Positions 47,757 through 58,278 of a DNA stretch of 64,000 nt are shown here, one piece after another. Under the pieces are notes generated by a model that saw only the letters and a list, made by a program, of their open reading frames with translations, was not told the DNA's origin and made no database searches. Where the stretch lies: the NCBI GenBank assembly GCA_015501595.1, contig JADNRX010000239.1, positions 1 through 64,000 on the forward strand. Direction: 5' to 3'. This DNA is from Hymenopellis radicata (Eukaryota; Basidiomycota; Agaricomycetes; Agaricales; Physalacriaceae). Each line of letters opens with the position of its first letter. Position 1 is the first letter of the stretch. The translations under genes and the position numbers were made by a program.

Positions 47757-48200
47757 TCTTCCTGCACCGTCTGCACTCTTTTCGCACCCGAAACGCGCCA
47801 AAACAGGGCCCAAATTGACGACGTCGCTGAAATGGACGCACCCGAAGCAGTTCCAAGCAAACTACCCGATGCCGGATTCTACTTTGACCTCATCGCGTGT
47901 TATATGTGTGGGAAGCAGCTGGGAGAGTAGACAAATGATGATGATCCGTTTGAGATCCATTTGGGTTTGAGATCCATTTGAAGAAGTGCGGCAAGACGTG
48001 TTCGTAGGCGTTCCTGCGGTATGGATTTGCAGATGATCTTGACAAGAAGTGACGGTGAGCTCGGGCAGACCGTTAACTGACAGTTACTGACTGCTGTAGG
48101 TTTGCCTTGATGGATAAAATGCGCCATCCGACCTCTAAGGCGATGGAGAAGGTGCACCTGGTCCAGATACGTTTGGGAAATGGTGTCAGTACGACGATAG
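47757..48200 (+). pseudogene. BIR1/survivin-like relic
   Basis: Fungal Bir1 proteins (chromosomal passenger complex) carry BIR zinc domains. Here SLKWTHPKQFQANY continues in another frame as DAGFYFDLIACYMCGKQLGE, with the first cysteine pair of a BIR domain. The tryptophan expected in the LxxWE motif is replaced by TAG (47928-47930). DDDPFEIHL then keeps the BIR histidine, a tandem duplication of about 17 bp at 47958-47991 shifts the frame, and KKCGKTCS ends in another TAG (48005-48007), again where a tryptophan is expected, before AFLRYGFADDLD. An exon-like MDKMRHPTSKAMEK at 48111-48155 matches the segment following the first BIR domain in the family. Several independent lesions make this a clear pseudogene. 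Confidence 0.65.
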
Positions 48201-50058
48201 CATCTCCTCCAAAAAGGTGTGTTTACTTATTCACTATTTGTCTAGATGGGCCAAGCTGGATTCATCTATTCGCCGCTAGCCCAAGACCACCGGAGCGAAT
48301 GACGTCGATGCTGCCCTCCTGCCCTCTCTCACCAACCACCACCACGACCAGTATAGCGCCTGGCTTGAGCGCTATGTTCAGCGCGATGTCGGACATATCG
48401 TTCGAGAGGTTCCAAACCGTCACGAACACATCAACATTTGTTGAAATTGGCTTTGCTCGTTGTTGCTTCGAAGGTATGTTCATCTTTTCCTTGGATTGGC
48501 TTTGATGACGACTTGTCTTTAGATCTTTCATCACTATCGCGACTTCAACGCCTTCAACCTTTTCCTCACCGACCGTGTCTCTCGATACGAGGTCGCTATG
48601 CTTCCCGCTCTCAAGTATGTTCACCCTTTCCTTTTGTTGGGTATTAGTAACTAACTACTCTCAGCATCACTCATCCACTGCAACATCTCACTAAGGTCGG
48701 CTCTCTTCTTCGTCGGCGCTGGCTATCTCGGACAGACGTCGACCTAGCTTGGCTCCGATGGCCATTCTCACATCAATGCACGATAAGTCTTTGCCACCTT
48801 GATGGCTTTCATGATTGATTAACCCATCATCACTGCACGACGAACAAAGCCACCGTTGACGCAGATGCTCGTTAACGTTGCCTTGAACTTGTTGCATTCT
48901 TCAACCTCCGGTATTCACCGACTCACCTTGTTAGCTGTGTTGACTAACCTGTCATTAGCCTCAACTTTAACAATGACTACCGCCCTCGTTAATTGTCAAC
49001 ACTCTTGGGTATGTTCACCGAGTCCTTCGCCTCCTTGTGTTCCTCCTTATCGACTGACACTTTGTCAGGTTACCGGGGTGCTGACTAGTACGTGCTCTTC
49101 TTTCGAGTCACATCATTGACTGACTTGCTTCAAGTCGCACACGCCAGCATCGGCTCATCGAGTGTGGTCATGTTCTGGTCATCTCGACTAAGTGTTCTCC
49201 CAGTCGTCGTGGTAGCTATCTCACTGACAATGTTCGTCTCAGGTTCCAGTTCGCGCTGTTACGATCTGTGTGTCTGTTCGGCGGGTAAGTCTTTGCGTTG
49301 TGCCATGCTTGTTTGTCGGTTTCTGACAGGGAACTTTGCAGCGCTAGTCTCGTTCGGTCGGATAAACAACTCGGTGAGCGGCGGACTTGATGTTAGTGTT
49401 TATTGACTACCGATTCTCTTAGGGCTCGCAATGGAGGTCAACTGTTCGAGGTAAGCCCTCATCGTGAGTTTAGATCTGTTACTGATGAATAGAGCGCGAC
49501 AGCATCTCCGTTTGAATGGTAAGTACTCGGACCGGTTCTTCGTGAACCCGCATCAGACCAATTTGACAGTGTTAAGCATAATGGTCCGCGGGTTGGATTT
49601 GATACTTGCGACTCGGAGGTATTGGTTTAGGTGCTCAGAGCGAAAGCACCGCGGCGTAGGGGTACGACTACGTTTGAATTCCACCATTACATAGATCTAC
49701 TTGTACACTACGTGAGAAATGAACTTTATTTGTCCCACTCTTTATTGTGCGAACGTACTACTTGAAGATGAGAAACACCATCAAGAACCCGAGCACGGCG
49801 TTGGTGAGCGACAGAGACGCGACTGAGTACAGCGAGGAATTCTCTTGTCGTTATTTTGTATTATAGCCTCAGTAGGCCTATAAATCGGTCGACAACAAAG
49901 GTTTGTGCCTCGCCGCTTGTCGGCCCATGCCCAATCAAGTTTAGTATTCTTCAACTGGTCATCGTACGTGACGAATGTAACCACGAGCCACGTGCACCGT
50001 GCGTCTTTCTCAGTAACACTCAATTAGTCGTTAGTCCTGTCGTTTCTTAACCACCGGC
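48201..50058. other. Unassigned region with a short coding-like stretch
   Basis: On the plus strand 48291-48450 reads GANDVDAALLPSLTNHHH and WLERYVQRDVGHIVREV before a stop, and 48520-48610 reads FHHYRDFNAFNLFLTDRVS. Together they look like remnants of a real protein, but I cannot assign a family. The rest to 49700 has only short frames. About 100 bp before 50059 match the promoter region of kinase copy A. Confidence 0.35.
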
Positions 50059-51575
50059 ATGGAAAAACGCGACTTGGAGGTGCGCGAACAGAAACTAGAC
50101 ATACCCTCGCAGATCGACTTCTCTCTTGATGACAATATTGTCCCCGGAACCCCGGAATTTAATCTTTTGAAGCGTATGAGATTCTGGGAAGACTCTGCGC
50201 GGCCTTGGTTACTGGAGCGCGGATACACGCTCTACAATCATTTCTGCTTGGATGAAGAAGTGACACGCACTGCCGAGTGCGGTCCTTACCTCCCTAATTC
50301 GAGCAAGCTGGGTGGCCAGTTTCCGTATGCATTTCACGATGAGGCGTATGCATCATTCGAAGAGGATACAGGATGGATTCCTTACTCAGCTTTGGCTTGG
50401 GTAAGAACTCTGCTATTAGAGCATATGGAAATAAGATGACAATCGTGTTATAGGGCAACGTCGTTTTCGCGCAAGACAAAGAACATCGCCATCTCGCATT
50501 GAAACTCGTTCGACGGGAGAGCGAAGAGTCTCGGATCATGCATTTCCTCCTGAAAGCTCAGAATGAAAGACCTGACAAGTTAATTCCGGGGATTGTGCCA
50601 ATCTTGGAAATCTTACCATTTGCAGGACATTGGCTCGTGATCATGCCGCGGTGAGTACAGGGGACTGAAGTCACTTAGCGTTCCACAAAAATCATTTTTC
50701 TGATGCTCAGAGTCATTAGATGGGGTGACGGCATCGCATCTCCATGGTTCAACAGTGTTAAGGAAACCCTTGTCGTGATACACTCTCTGTTGTCGGCTTT
50801 AGCGTTCTTACACGGCTCCGGCATCGTGCATCGAGTAAGTGCCTTCAGTGGCCATCCCGTCATACACTGAACTGGAGTTACGCTTAGGACATTTCGGGAC
50901 GTAATACACTGGTAAATCACTTCGCACTTGATAGCAGAGGTGGTGGATACCCACTACGGTCAGCCATGCGGAAGGATGGTCGACTGAAGTATGTCTTATT
51001 CGATTTCGACTTGGGCTTGATGTTCCCTGCATCTACAACGCGTGCATCCTGTCGCTTGCCACGTAAAGGCGGTTTCTTCGCATCGCTTGACGCCCCTCCG
51101 GATTTATGCCAAGGTGAATATGACTATGAGCCCTTCGCATTCGATGTGGGGTGCTTGGGAATAACGTTCGGCACTTTATTTCAAGTGAGCGCCCGTTCTA
51201 CAAAATTACTCGTGATTTGGCCCTGACCTGTGATAGCACCTGACTCCCTTCGTACCTATCCTGGCCCCTCTAATCGACGGCATGGTGACCTGGGATGTTC
51301 GCGCGCGTTTTACAGCCGAGGAGGCTCTGCAGTTCTTTGAGCAGCACATCCCACACCTTGATGAGAACCTATTGTATGCGATCCCACGCCCATTCGACTA
51401 TGAGGAGTATGACCGCTGGTCTGAACTTCCACCTGAGTTCGTCAGAAAATGGGCCCATCTACGTATACCACCGGAACCCATTACAAGGAAGATATTGCGC
51501 TGGATCTGTCGGTATCGAATTTGTGATATGGTCGTGCAGAGGATTAGACGAATAGCACGCGGACTATTTGGATAG
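50059..51575 (+). CDS. Atypical protein-kinase-like protein, copy B (intact)
   Basis: Exons 50059-50400, 50454-50650, 50720-50834, 50888-51184 and 51237-51575 give 429 residues. Kinase-fold elements seen: VAIK-like lysine in LALKLVRRE, a following glutamate-rich ESEESRIMHFLL helix, catalytic loop GIVHRDISGRN (split by an intron after HR), LFDFDLGLMFP where DFG is expected (the glycine replaced by Asp), and the helix F motif FDVGCLG. No clear glycine-rich loop is visible. About 110 residues precede the kinase-like part. This family expands in Agaricomycetes; whether it phosphorylates anything is uncertain. In copies A and C the first 21 nt are followed by an intron of 43-46 nt. Here the equivalent 33 nt (50080-50112) keep GT-AG ends but are readable in frame, so 11 residues may or may not be spliced out. 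Confidence 0.75.
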
Positions 51576-52485
51576 ATTTATCACTGTATATATCTACATT
51601 TCTCTTTAATCAAAGCCTTCTGGCTCCTTGGCATAATAACCTCAGAATCACTTGAGTTCCAGCTTGCACTCCTCAGAAGCGATCTCTCTTTGAGGTGCCA
51701 AGATTCATTCAACGCTTGAGACACGCGATGAAAGGGGCTCCCATGTACTAACATGAACACCTCAAGTTTATGGACTACTGGAAAGGACACGAAAAGGTGG
51801 CGCAAGAGGAAGAATGACACAAAAGCCGGGTCCGTCGGAAGCCGACACGAAGAGCGCTGACTTTGGATTTGCGCTCCCGTTTAGCGCAGGAAGCCACTTC
51901 ATGGGCTCGGGGGTCTCCAACACTGCCGTGGCGTATGTACTATCTGGGGTATGTAGAGTAGTTTTCTCCGGTAAGTGTGTGGTTGCGAAGTCAGTGATAT
52001 TGTTCTGAAGCAGCGCTTGGCACTTCCAACGCCGAAGACGCCCAGAACACGGTGGCCCCCCCCCCCCCCCCGTCTCGCATGCCAGAGGCACCTCTTGATT
52101 CGACGAGAAATTCGCCCTCAGGCCTACTTCGCATTTGGAGGAGGCGTGTCGCGTCACGACACTACGGAAGCACCCTAGGCCCTCCGAGTCTGCTCAGTTC
52201 CTCCCAGTGATAGGCTATATGGAAATCAATAATTGATACTCAAATTCAGGAATATTTTCCAAGGTATGTAGAATCAGGAAGCCGATATGTGAGATGCAGC
52301 GGTCCTCAAGTCATTCCTGGCGAACCCGCGCCGTTCACTGTGTATGTGCTAAACCATAAAATCCGTTGGACAGCCATCCTTCAGATCCCGAGAGCACGGC
52401 GTTCGCGACAGTCGATTGGACCTGGGGACCGGGACCGACGATGGAGAACACGAGATATCGCTCAATACATTAAGAATTGCGTCAT
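51576..52485. other. Conserved spacer of block B, with a C16 run
   Basis: This corresponds to 12554-13337 (block A) and 60036-61010 (block C, inverted). A run of 16 C lies at 52056-52071, absent from the other two copies. A short plus-strand frame at 51814-52005 (TQKPGPSEADTKSADFGFAL ...) is partly conserved with block C, but I see no domain and do not call a gene. Confidence 0.5.
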
Positions 52486-52770
52486 TTAAGTTACACTTAT
52501 AGGCACCTCATTGTGCTTTCCTTGACAATCCATCGGCGAGAAGACCTTGCCAGGGAAAAGTATCAGTACGCGTAAAAGGAAGAGTATGGTAAAAACATAC
52601 CATTGCACACAGAATACAACAGACACATCCAGTCCCTCTTCCTTGAGGATCTTCATTTTCTTCAACAACTTTGTCCCCTTCAACTTTTCATACTGCACCT
52701 TCACATCTGGATCCTCAAAACTGTCGATCAGCCATGCAGTTTCGAATGGACAAGATCATCGGGTAACATG
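52486..52770 (-). pseudogene. Truncated F-box 3' end fused to an MCC exon fragment (block B)
   Basis: On the minus strand 52492-52715 keeps the last codons of the F-box gene (YEKLKGTKLLKKMKILKEEG ... VFCVQW), the terminal intron and the short last exon. The rest of the F-box gene is missing. Directly beyond it, 52730-52765 on the plus strand carries a TTCGAATGGACAAGATCAT word matching the start of MCC exon 5 and its copy at about 57510. Block B therefore lost everything between the F-box C-terminus and MCC exon 5. Confidence 0.65.
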
Positions 52771-52988
52771 AGCTTGGACTTGGCGATAGATTGATTCTCT
52801 GATTAGAACATCACAAGGTTTTGTGGCGCGCTACGTACTATGGAAGGATGGCAACATTCGCGCTCCAAGAAAACACATACGTGTTGATACATGAACTCGT
52901 ACTCCATGTCCTAACGAGAATTCGGCCCTCGCCGCTCTGTTGAGCTCAGAATCAGTATGTGCCCAAAATTAGTGAAGTGAACACATAC

Positions 52989-53178
52989 GGCATGCAACAT
53001 CGTTCTTCGAAGAGTAGTGGAAGCCCGCGTTTCAACAGAAACCCTCGGCAACTTTAGTTTTGTCGTTGATCTCGATTGCGAACGTTGGTTTCGGCAGAAC
53101 AGCGCCAATATGGTTTATTGGGCGCGGCTTCAAGGGTATGCATCGAGGAGCAAGTAAGGACTGAGCCGTCTGTAGCAT
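52989..53178 (-). pseudogene. Isolated MCC-type presequence exon
   Basis: The minus strand reads MLQTAQSLLAPRCIP ... RPINHIGAV and, in another frame, TKLKLPRVSVETRA, matching the presequence exon of MCC and of the chimeras. It ends at a GTATGTG donor (about 52988) like the others. The frame changes inside the exon, and no body exon is recognisable downstream (below 52900). It is an orphan copy of the presequence cassette. Confidence 0.6.
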
Positions 53179-53379
53179 CATCGTCGTCGTTGAAAATGAA
53201 GATGCGCCACTTGTGCAGAGACACTGTACAGCCACCAGCAGCTTTGGTTTTCACCTATGAATTTGATAATGAAATCTTCATCGATGGGCGGCGAGGGCCT
53301 ACAAATTGAGTAGCCCATCCAAGAGCATAGTTGCCTGTGCAATAAGAAATAGTGTAGTGTGGATAGACATGCACAACAA

Positions 53380-54816
53380 TCATGTAACCTCCTTCCCAAG
53401 ATCCCACTCCCTCGTAGACCCCCTCTTCTTATACTTGATATCCATAACACTAGTACCGCCCGAATCCCAGCGATCCGCAACAGCACCAGCAGACGACATC
53501 TCCTTCTTAATCTGGTCCTTGCTCAGCCCCATCCGCTCGAGCCGCTTCTTCTCCAGCTTGTCCTCCTTGCGCGCGCGGAGCAAATCAAGCATCGCATCCC
53601 AGCCTTCAAACTCGGCATTGTTAATCAGCCCCGTCGCAGGTACTTGGGGCATGGTGAGCGGCGCAACGTCCAGCCGAGGATCATAGGATGCCTCAAAGTA
53701 CTTGTCCATCTTTGAAGGGAGCTGCGTGGGTGGGTCTGGACCGGGAGACGGGGATGGGGATATGGACATGCGGGAGGACAACGTTGAGACGGCTGAAGGG
53801 GAGCGGGTTCGCCGGCGTTTGGGTGGCGGGGGTGTAGAGGGTTTGGTCTTGTGCGCTTTCAGTTTCGCACGCAGCTCTGCCTCTTTGGATTCTCTATCCG
53901 CATCGTCATCCCTGTCCGGAGACCGTGATTTATGGCGTCTCTTCTTAGAGTCATCCTGTGAAAGAGACCGTCCTCGAGTGTTCTCCTTGTGAGACTGAGA
54001 AGAAGAGGGAGAAGGTTCACGTTTACGCCGGTGTCGTCGATGACTGCGGCCATCAGGGGATTCAGAACGGCTCCGTGATCTGTGAGTTCGTCGGTGATGG
54101 GATCTATGAGAGCGGCGCGACTCGTCCTCGCGACTGCGACTGCGGCGGGATTTACGCTTCGTGGACGACAATTCGTCGTCTTTGTGCCGTCTGCGCGAGG
54201 TGGACCGGTGTCGCCGTCTGTGGCCCTCGTCCTCCGAGTCCATTCCGTCCCAGGTCTCCCACTCCCTCTTCTTTCGTTTGCGGTCGCCCGTACGCCCGTC
54301 CCAGTGGTCCCAGCCATCGCTAACTGGAGATGCACGACGCCGGCGGCCGCGTTCGTTGCCTCCAGACCGCCGAAGACGCTCAGCGGCTACTGCCTCCTCA
54401 GCGCGTGCTCGCCGTTGCTTTCGTAAAGCCTCTTCCTTCTCCCGCTGGATCTCCTGGGCAGACTGCGCCTGTGCTCGAAGTATAGTCTTATTGTGTTCAT
54501 CTGTACTCCGAATGATAGATGAGAGAAAGCGCTTATTGGCTTTCGGTGCATTGCTGTCACTCCTACAAAATATTGGTATAATCACCTTTCACTGATGGAA
54601 TTATAACGCACAATTGACTCGCAAGATAGGCTCGAATGCTGTTTGGCTGTATCGTTCCGCCCGTTTCTTGGCGTCTTTGATCAAGAGGTCGGCGACGTGC
54701 CGGTCGAGGTCATCGTCGGTGACCGTGTTGGAGACAGAGGCGCCCATTTGTGCTCGGACGAGGTTCGAGACCACGGAGGACAGCGAGGACGACATGTCGC
54801 TCGGCGTCGCGGTCAT
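53380..54816 (-). CDS. Arg/Ser-rich nuclear protein, probably splicing-related
   Basis: Two exons, 54623-54816 and 53380-54562, give 458 residues. The N-terminus (SSVVSNLVRAQMG ... VADLLIKDAKKRAERYSQ) and SNAPKANKRFLSSIIRSTDEHN are followed by an alanine/arginine helix, a long RS/RH-rich region with many SRSRS-like words, and a conserved end: MDKYFEASYDPRLDVAPLT, GLINNAEFEGWDAML and SVMDIKYKKRGSTREWD. This pattern is widespread in fungi and suggests a nuclear RNA-processing factor; the exact orthologue is not certain. No GT donor fits the phase. A GC-AG intron (54563-54622, GCGAGT ... TTGTAG) joins the exons in frame. Confidence 0.7.
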
Positions 54817-55142
54817 TGTAGTGATGGTCGGAAAGTGACTCTAAACAAAGCAGCTTTCATGATATTTGGTCGTGTTTGGCAAGCGTGGCGCTATTTCAAC
54901 TTGTTCGTACTCATTCTGGTCTGCAACTGCGTTATAACTGCCATCATTGATATTCATGATCAAAACAGGCGGTTGAGTGATAAACGAAGACGAGGCACGC
55001 ACACCCCAACGTCCAAGTGTCCGCCGAAGTTCTATTGATGAGTCGTGAAGCTTGAACCAAAGCTGCTGGTGGCTGTACAGTGTCTCTCCACGACGTCTCT
55101 CGAGTCTTACCTGCATCGTCATTTCCAGCAACGACGATGATG

Positions 55143-56019
55143 ATGCTACAGACGACGAAGCGCGCGCTCGCTTCTCGATGCATATTACCCTTGAAGCCGC
55201 GCCCAATACGCCTTATCGGTGCTCTGCAGAAACAGACGTTCTGCGCGCCATCGACAAGGCCAAAGTTACCGAGGTTTCTGTTGACACACGCGCCTTCCAC
55301 AACTCTGATGTTGCACCCCGTACGCATTCACTTCACCAACCTTGCGGCGCATACTGATTCTAAGCTCAGCGGACAGCTCGACTACAGGTCGCCGGTACGG
55401 GTAAACCTCACCATGCATTAACCGTATACTCATTATTGTTATTCCTTAGCGTGCCTTTCGAACTTGCTACGACCTGGCCCGAGATCCTACATACAGTCTT
55501 TCGCATATATCGCCAACCGCACGAGCCACTCGAGAGCCGCCTTACACCATACTCCGCATTACTCCTGTACTGCCAAGGCCCTCCCGAGGCATTTGAGTTC
55601 GTGGTCGCTCCCCAGACCTCTCCCTAAATCTGCTCCCCGTGACGCTGTCGACTTTGACTATCTTGCTGTTTACAACATGCTCCGCCGTCCTGTGATGATT
55701 GTGCAAATCAAGCACGACGGGGATGCTTGGATTGACAATTATAATAAGGCAGGACTACGGGCTGAAGCAGATAAACAGATCGGCGGCGAATCGACATTAT
55801 GCTTGGCGAGTGTCCTCTCCCCGCTTGTGGGGTTTGAGTTTTCTCGGAACTTCATTTCGCATTTATCGCGGTGATGTGGCTACTGGAAACATTGAACCTG
55901 CTTTTGAAGGTCATCCATGTGAAGGGGCTTGGAATATTGAAATTCTTTCTCAGGAGGGATTGAACCAGATGAAGGAGGTCATACGGGATATTCGAGTTGA
56001 AAATGCTGTTCTAAGGTGA
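55143..56019 (+). pseudogene. Third presequence/PD-(D/E)XK-like chimera (broken)
   Basis: The presequence exon (MLQTTKRALASRCI ... IGALQKQTF) ends at GTACGC near 55320, followed by the same intron and a short exon 2 (SSTTGRRYG), then GTAAAC to TTCCTTAG and the body VPFELATTWPEIL. The frame is lost within exon 1 (the PRV-SVDTRAFHNS part lies in another frame), after FEFVVAPQ near 55615, and again near 55790-55830. Motifs survive in pieces: RRPVMIVQIKHDG (Gln replaces the Asp of D-x-K), AEADKQI, LSFLGTSFRIYRGDVATG and AWNIEILSQEGLNQMKE. The changed acidic residue and three frame losses indicate a dead copy. Confidence 0.6.
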
Positions 56020-56194
56020 GCAGGAATGTGTTTGTGTTACATTTCATTCAAGGAGATTCTCTTCAGGGATCTAGGACATCATGTATGAATATTGAGGAAG
56101 GAAGCACTTTGTATACCACTGTAAAATCACCTTCTCGCGAAAGAACCATTTCTTTGAATCAAACGCTCTATTGTTGGGTTTGCCAGTGAGTACT

Positions 56195-56330
56195 AGTATA
56201 CGGCTCCGGTCGTGTGGCATTGAGTAAGTGCCTTCAGCGGTCATGTCATCATACACTTAGTAAACTGGAGCTACGCTTCGAACACTGCGGAACATATACA
56301 CTGGTAAATCACTTTGCGTGGCCCACTACA
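56195..56330 (+). pseudogene. Short relic of the kinase-like gene
   Basis: About 135 bp match the kinase gene around its catalytic-loop intron: CGGCTCCGG, GAGTAAGTGCCTTCAGCGG, the CTGGAGCTACGCTT acceptor region and ACACTGGTAAATCACTTTGCG. Flanking exons are absent, so it is a small stray copy between the third chimera and the MCC pseudogene. Confidence 0.6.
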
Positions 56331-56604
56331 ATCAGACATGGGAGAACGACATAACTCTTTGCACAATGGCACTGTATCTAGGACAACAGGCCAAGATACG
56401 CCGTGAACAGACCAGGAAAGAGGATGAGCTGGTGTGTGAACATCCTAGAACCGCTATTATACGACTGAGGCACCTCTCAAGTGTGGCGTCTGTAGACGCG
56501 CCCCAAGCATTGCCTCTTTGGCGAGTATGGTTCTGTCGACACCGCAGAATAGATGTAACATTTACTGCAGTACTGTCGATATCCGACCGATTGTGGCGGT
56601 CAAA

Positions 56605-57793
56605 GGATTGAAGCCTTGTTCGAGGCGGAGAGAGGGAGATACATCTCTGGTCTGCGTGGGTGCGAAGACGTGTGTCGGTGTAGGCGTCGATAGATAAAGC
56701 AGAGGTCCAGAGCCGGGAAGGAACTGGTTACGGGGGGTTCTTGACGCCTCGAAAGCGTGTCCAACCAGAGGAAGTGACGATTGGTCGAGGGCGAGAGGAT
56801 TCCAAGCGGCGGCCTAGGTTTTGATGAACAGTGGTTATCAGAGAACATAGGAGACCGCAAACCTCCAATTGCCATTCTACTAACTTGAAATCCAATCTCG
56901 TAATAATCTCAGTCTGGCTTGTGAGCTCGTACCCCTGGCTTCACTTATTGAAGTTAACTCGACCGTTACAGCATCGACATACTCGAAAGCATGAGCAGCC
57001 GCTACGGCGTTCTCTCCCAAATTCGTCCAACCGCGGAAAGGCCAGATCCAGGAGCCTATATGCGTCATCTCAAAAGTTTGCAACAAACCTCTTCTGATTT
57101 CTCCTCTGCACCGAACAATCGCATTCCCACAGACTGACAGCATTTCCCAACGTGTCTGAAAACACCTGTACCTCCACATGCCGTGGTCGCTCGATGTATT
57201 TCTCAATCAGCACAGTGTCATTCCCAAAATGCCTTAAGGGAATTGCGAGATTAATAGAATCTGTCGACAATGAGAAAAACACGTACCTATCATGATATGT
57301 TTCGATTCGCTGTCGTACATAAGTCCATCAATTTGGGAGCAAAGGCGAGTCACCTTTTCGAACCCATACTACTGACGAGGGCACTAGACGGCGGGCTAAC
57401 GAAGACAATTCCCTCGTTGTGTAAGCATAGCTATACAATGCGTTCGAAGTCAGTTGGTTGGGGACTGTGAGTAGGGAAGCTAGTGACCCCGACGATCTTG
57501 TCCATTCGAAGCTGAATGGCTGATCAACCTTGTCAATGTGTGATTGACGAGTACTCGAGCTGTCTGCAGCCGCTGATGGACTCTGAATTGGTATATGGTG
57601 CCGAGTTGGTGAAGTGAACGCGTAAAGAAGGTAGCCTCGTCCCCTCGTCCTTTAGAGAGTTGTGGAATTCAACAGAAACCCTCAGCAACTTTAGTCTTGT
57701 TGTTGACGTCGAGGGCGCGCCGAGCGTCCATTTCTGTAGAGCGATAACATATATGCATCGAGGAGCGAGGGAGCGCTGGGTCGTGTGTAGCAT
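56605..57793 (-). pseudogene. Methylcrotonoyl-CoA carboxylase alpha pseudogene (block C)
   Basis: Reading the minus strand from 57793 gives the presequence ([13 protein letters not shown] ... ALQKWTLG), an exon-5-like FRMDKIVG, a damaged exon 6, the SESKHIMI exon, [20 protein letters not shown] with [19 protein letters not shown], then ENAVAAAHAFEYVDA. The exon encoding NPLALDQSS ... SRPLYLSTP is in fragments down to 56605. Many exons carry deletions (about 34 bp lost in exon 6, the HGGGGKGM exon absent, intron donors altered), and all sequence beyond the middle of exon 12, including the biotinyl domain, is missing. It is the counterpart of 15331-17243 in the inverted copy of block A. Confidence 0.8.
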
Positions 57794-58278
57794 CGTCGTC
57801 GCTGGTGTGGGCAAGGCTGTCGGACCTTCGGAGATAGTCATGGCTTTGAGTGGGCGCGGTGGCTCGGAGTTTGAAAAGCAGCTCGGCCCGAGTTTTTATC
57901 AAGTTGTCTGTCTTTGCTCAGATGGCTCTGTTACTCTAATTTCGACGTTATTTGGGTATCTATGGTGGGTTGATCTTAGTCTTACTGTTGCGTGCAAAGT
58001 CGAGAAACTCCGAGCAGTACAACTTGATCTCGCAGTTCATATTCATGCCGGAAAGGACATTATCTGTGTTAGCGGGACGTAGGGGTAGTTGGGCCTGAAT
58101 AGCAGTAAACGGGTACGGGAATGCCGCGATGACCATCCAATGGGAACGATTGTCTTCCCTTCGCCATAAAGTAGACTACTTCGGAGACAGCGGTGTACAG
58201 CCACCGGAAGCTTTTTTTGTTCTTGACTTCCACTGCCAGCTGGTATCAAAATCAGATTCCTTCCAACGTTTGAGGTTA
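57794..58278. promoter_or_regulatory. Divergent intergenic region, MCC pseudogene / F-box C
   Basis: This corresponds to the 15168-15330 divergent promoter but is longer (about 485 bp). The GTGTACAGCCACCGGAAGC word lies at about 58192-58210. An extra ~300 bp between 57830 and 58150 has no counterpart at block A. Confidence 0.4.

Noticed and set aside
48360..48420. Weak resemblance to the W-x(n)-RDV region of DUF4143 ATPases
   Set aside because: Too short, no Walker motifs nearby, and followed by stops.
51814..52008. Small gene in the block spacer (64 codons)
   Set aside because: Conservation between blocks includes frame-breaking differences and no domain is visible.
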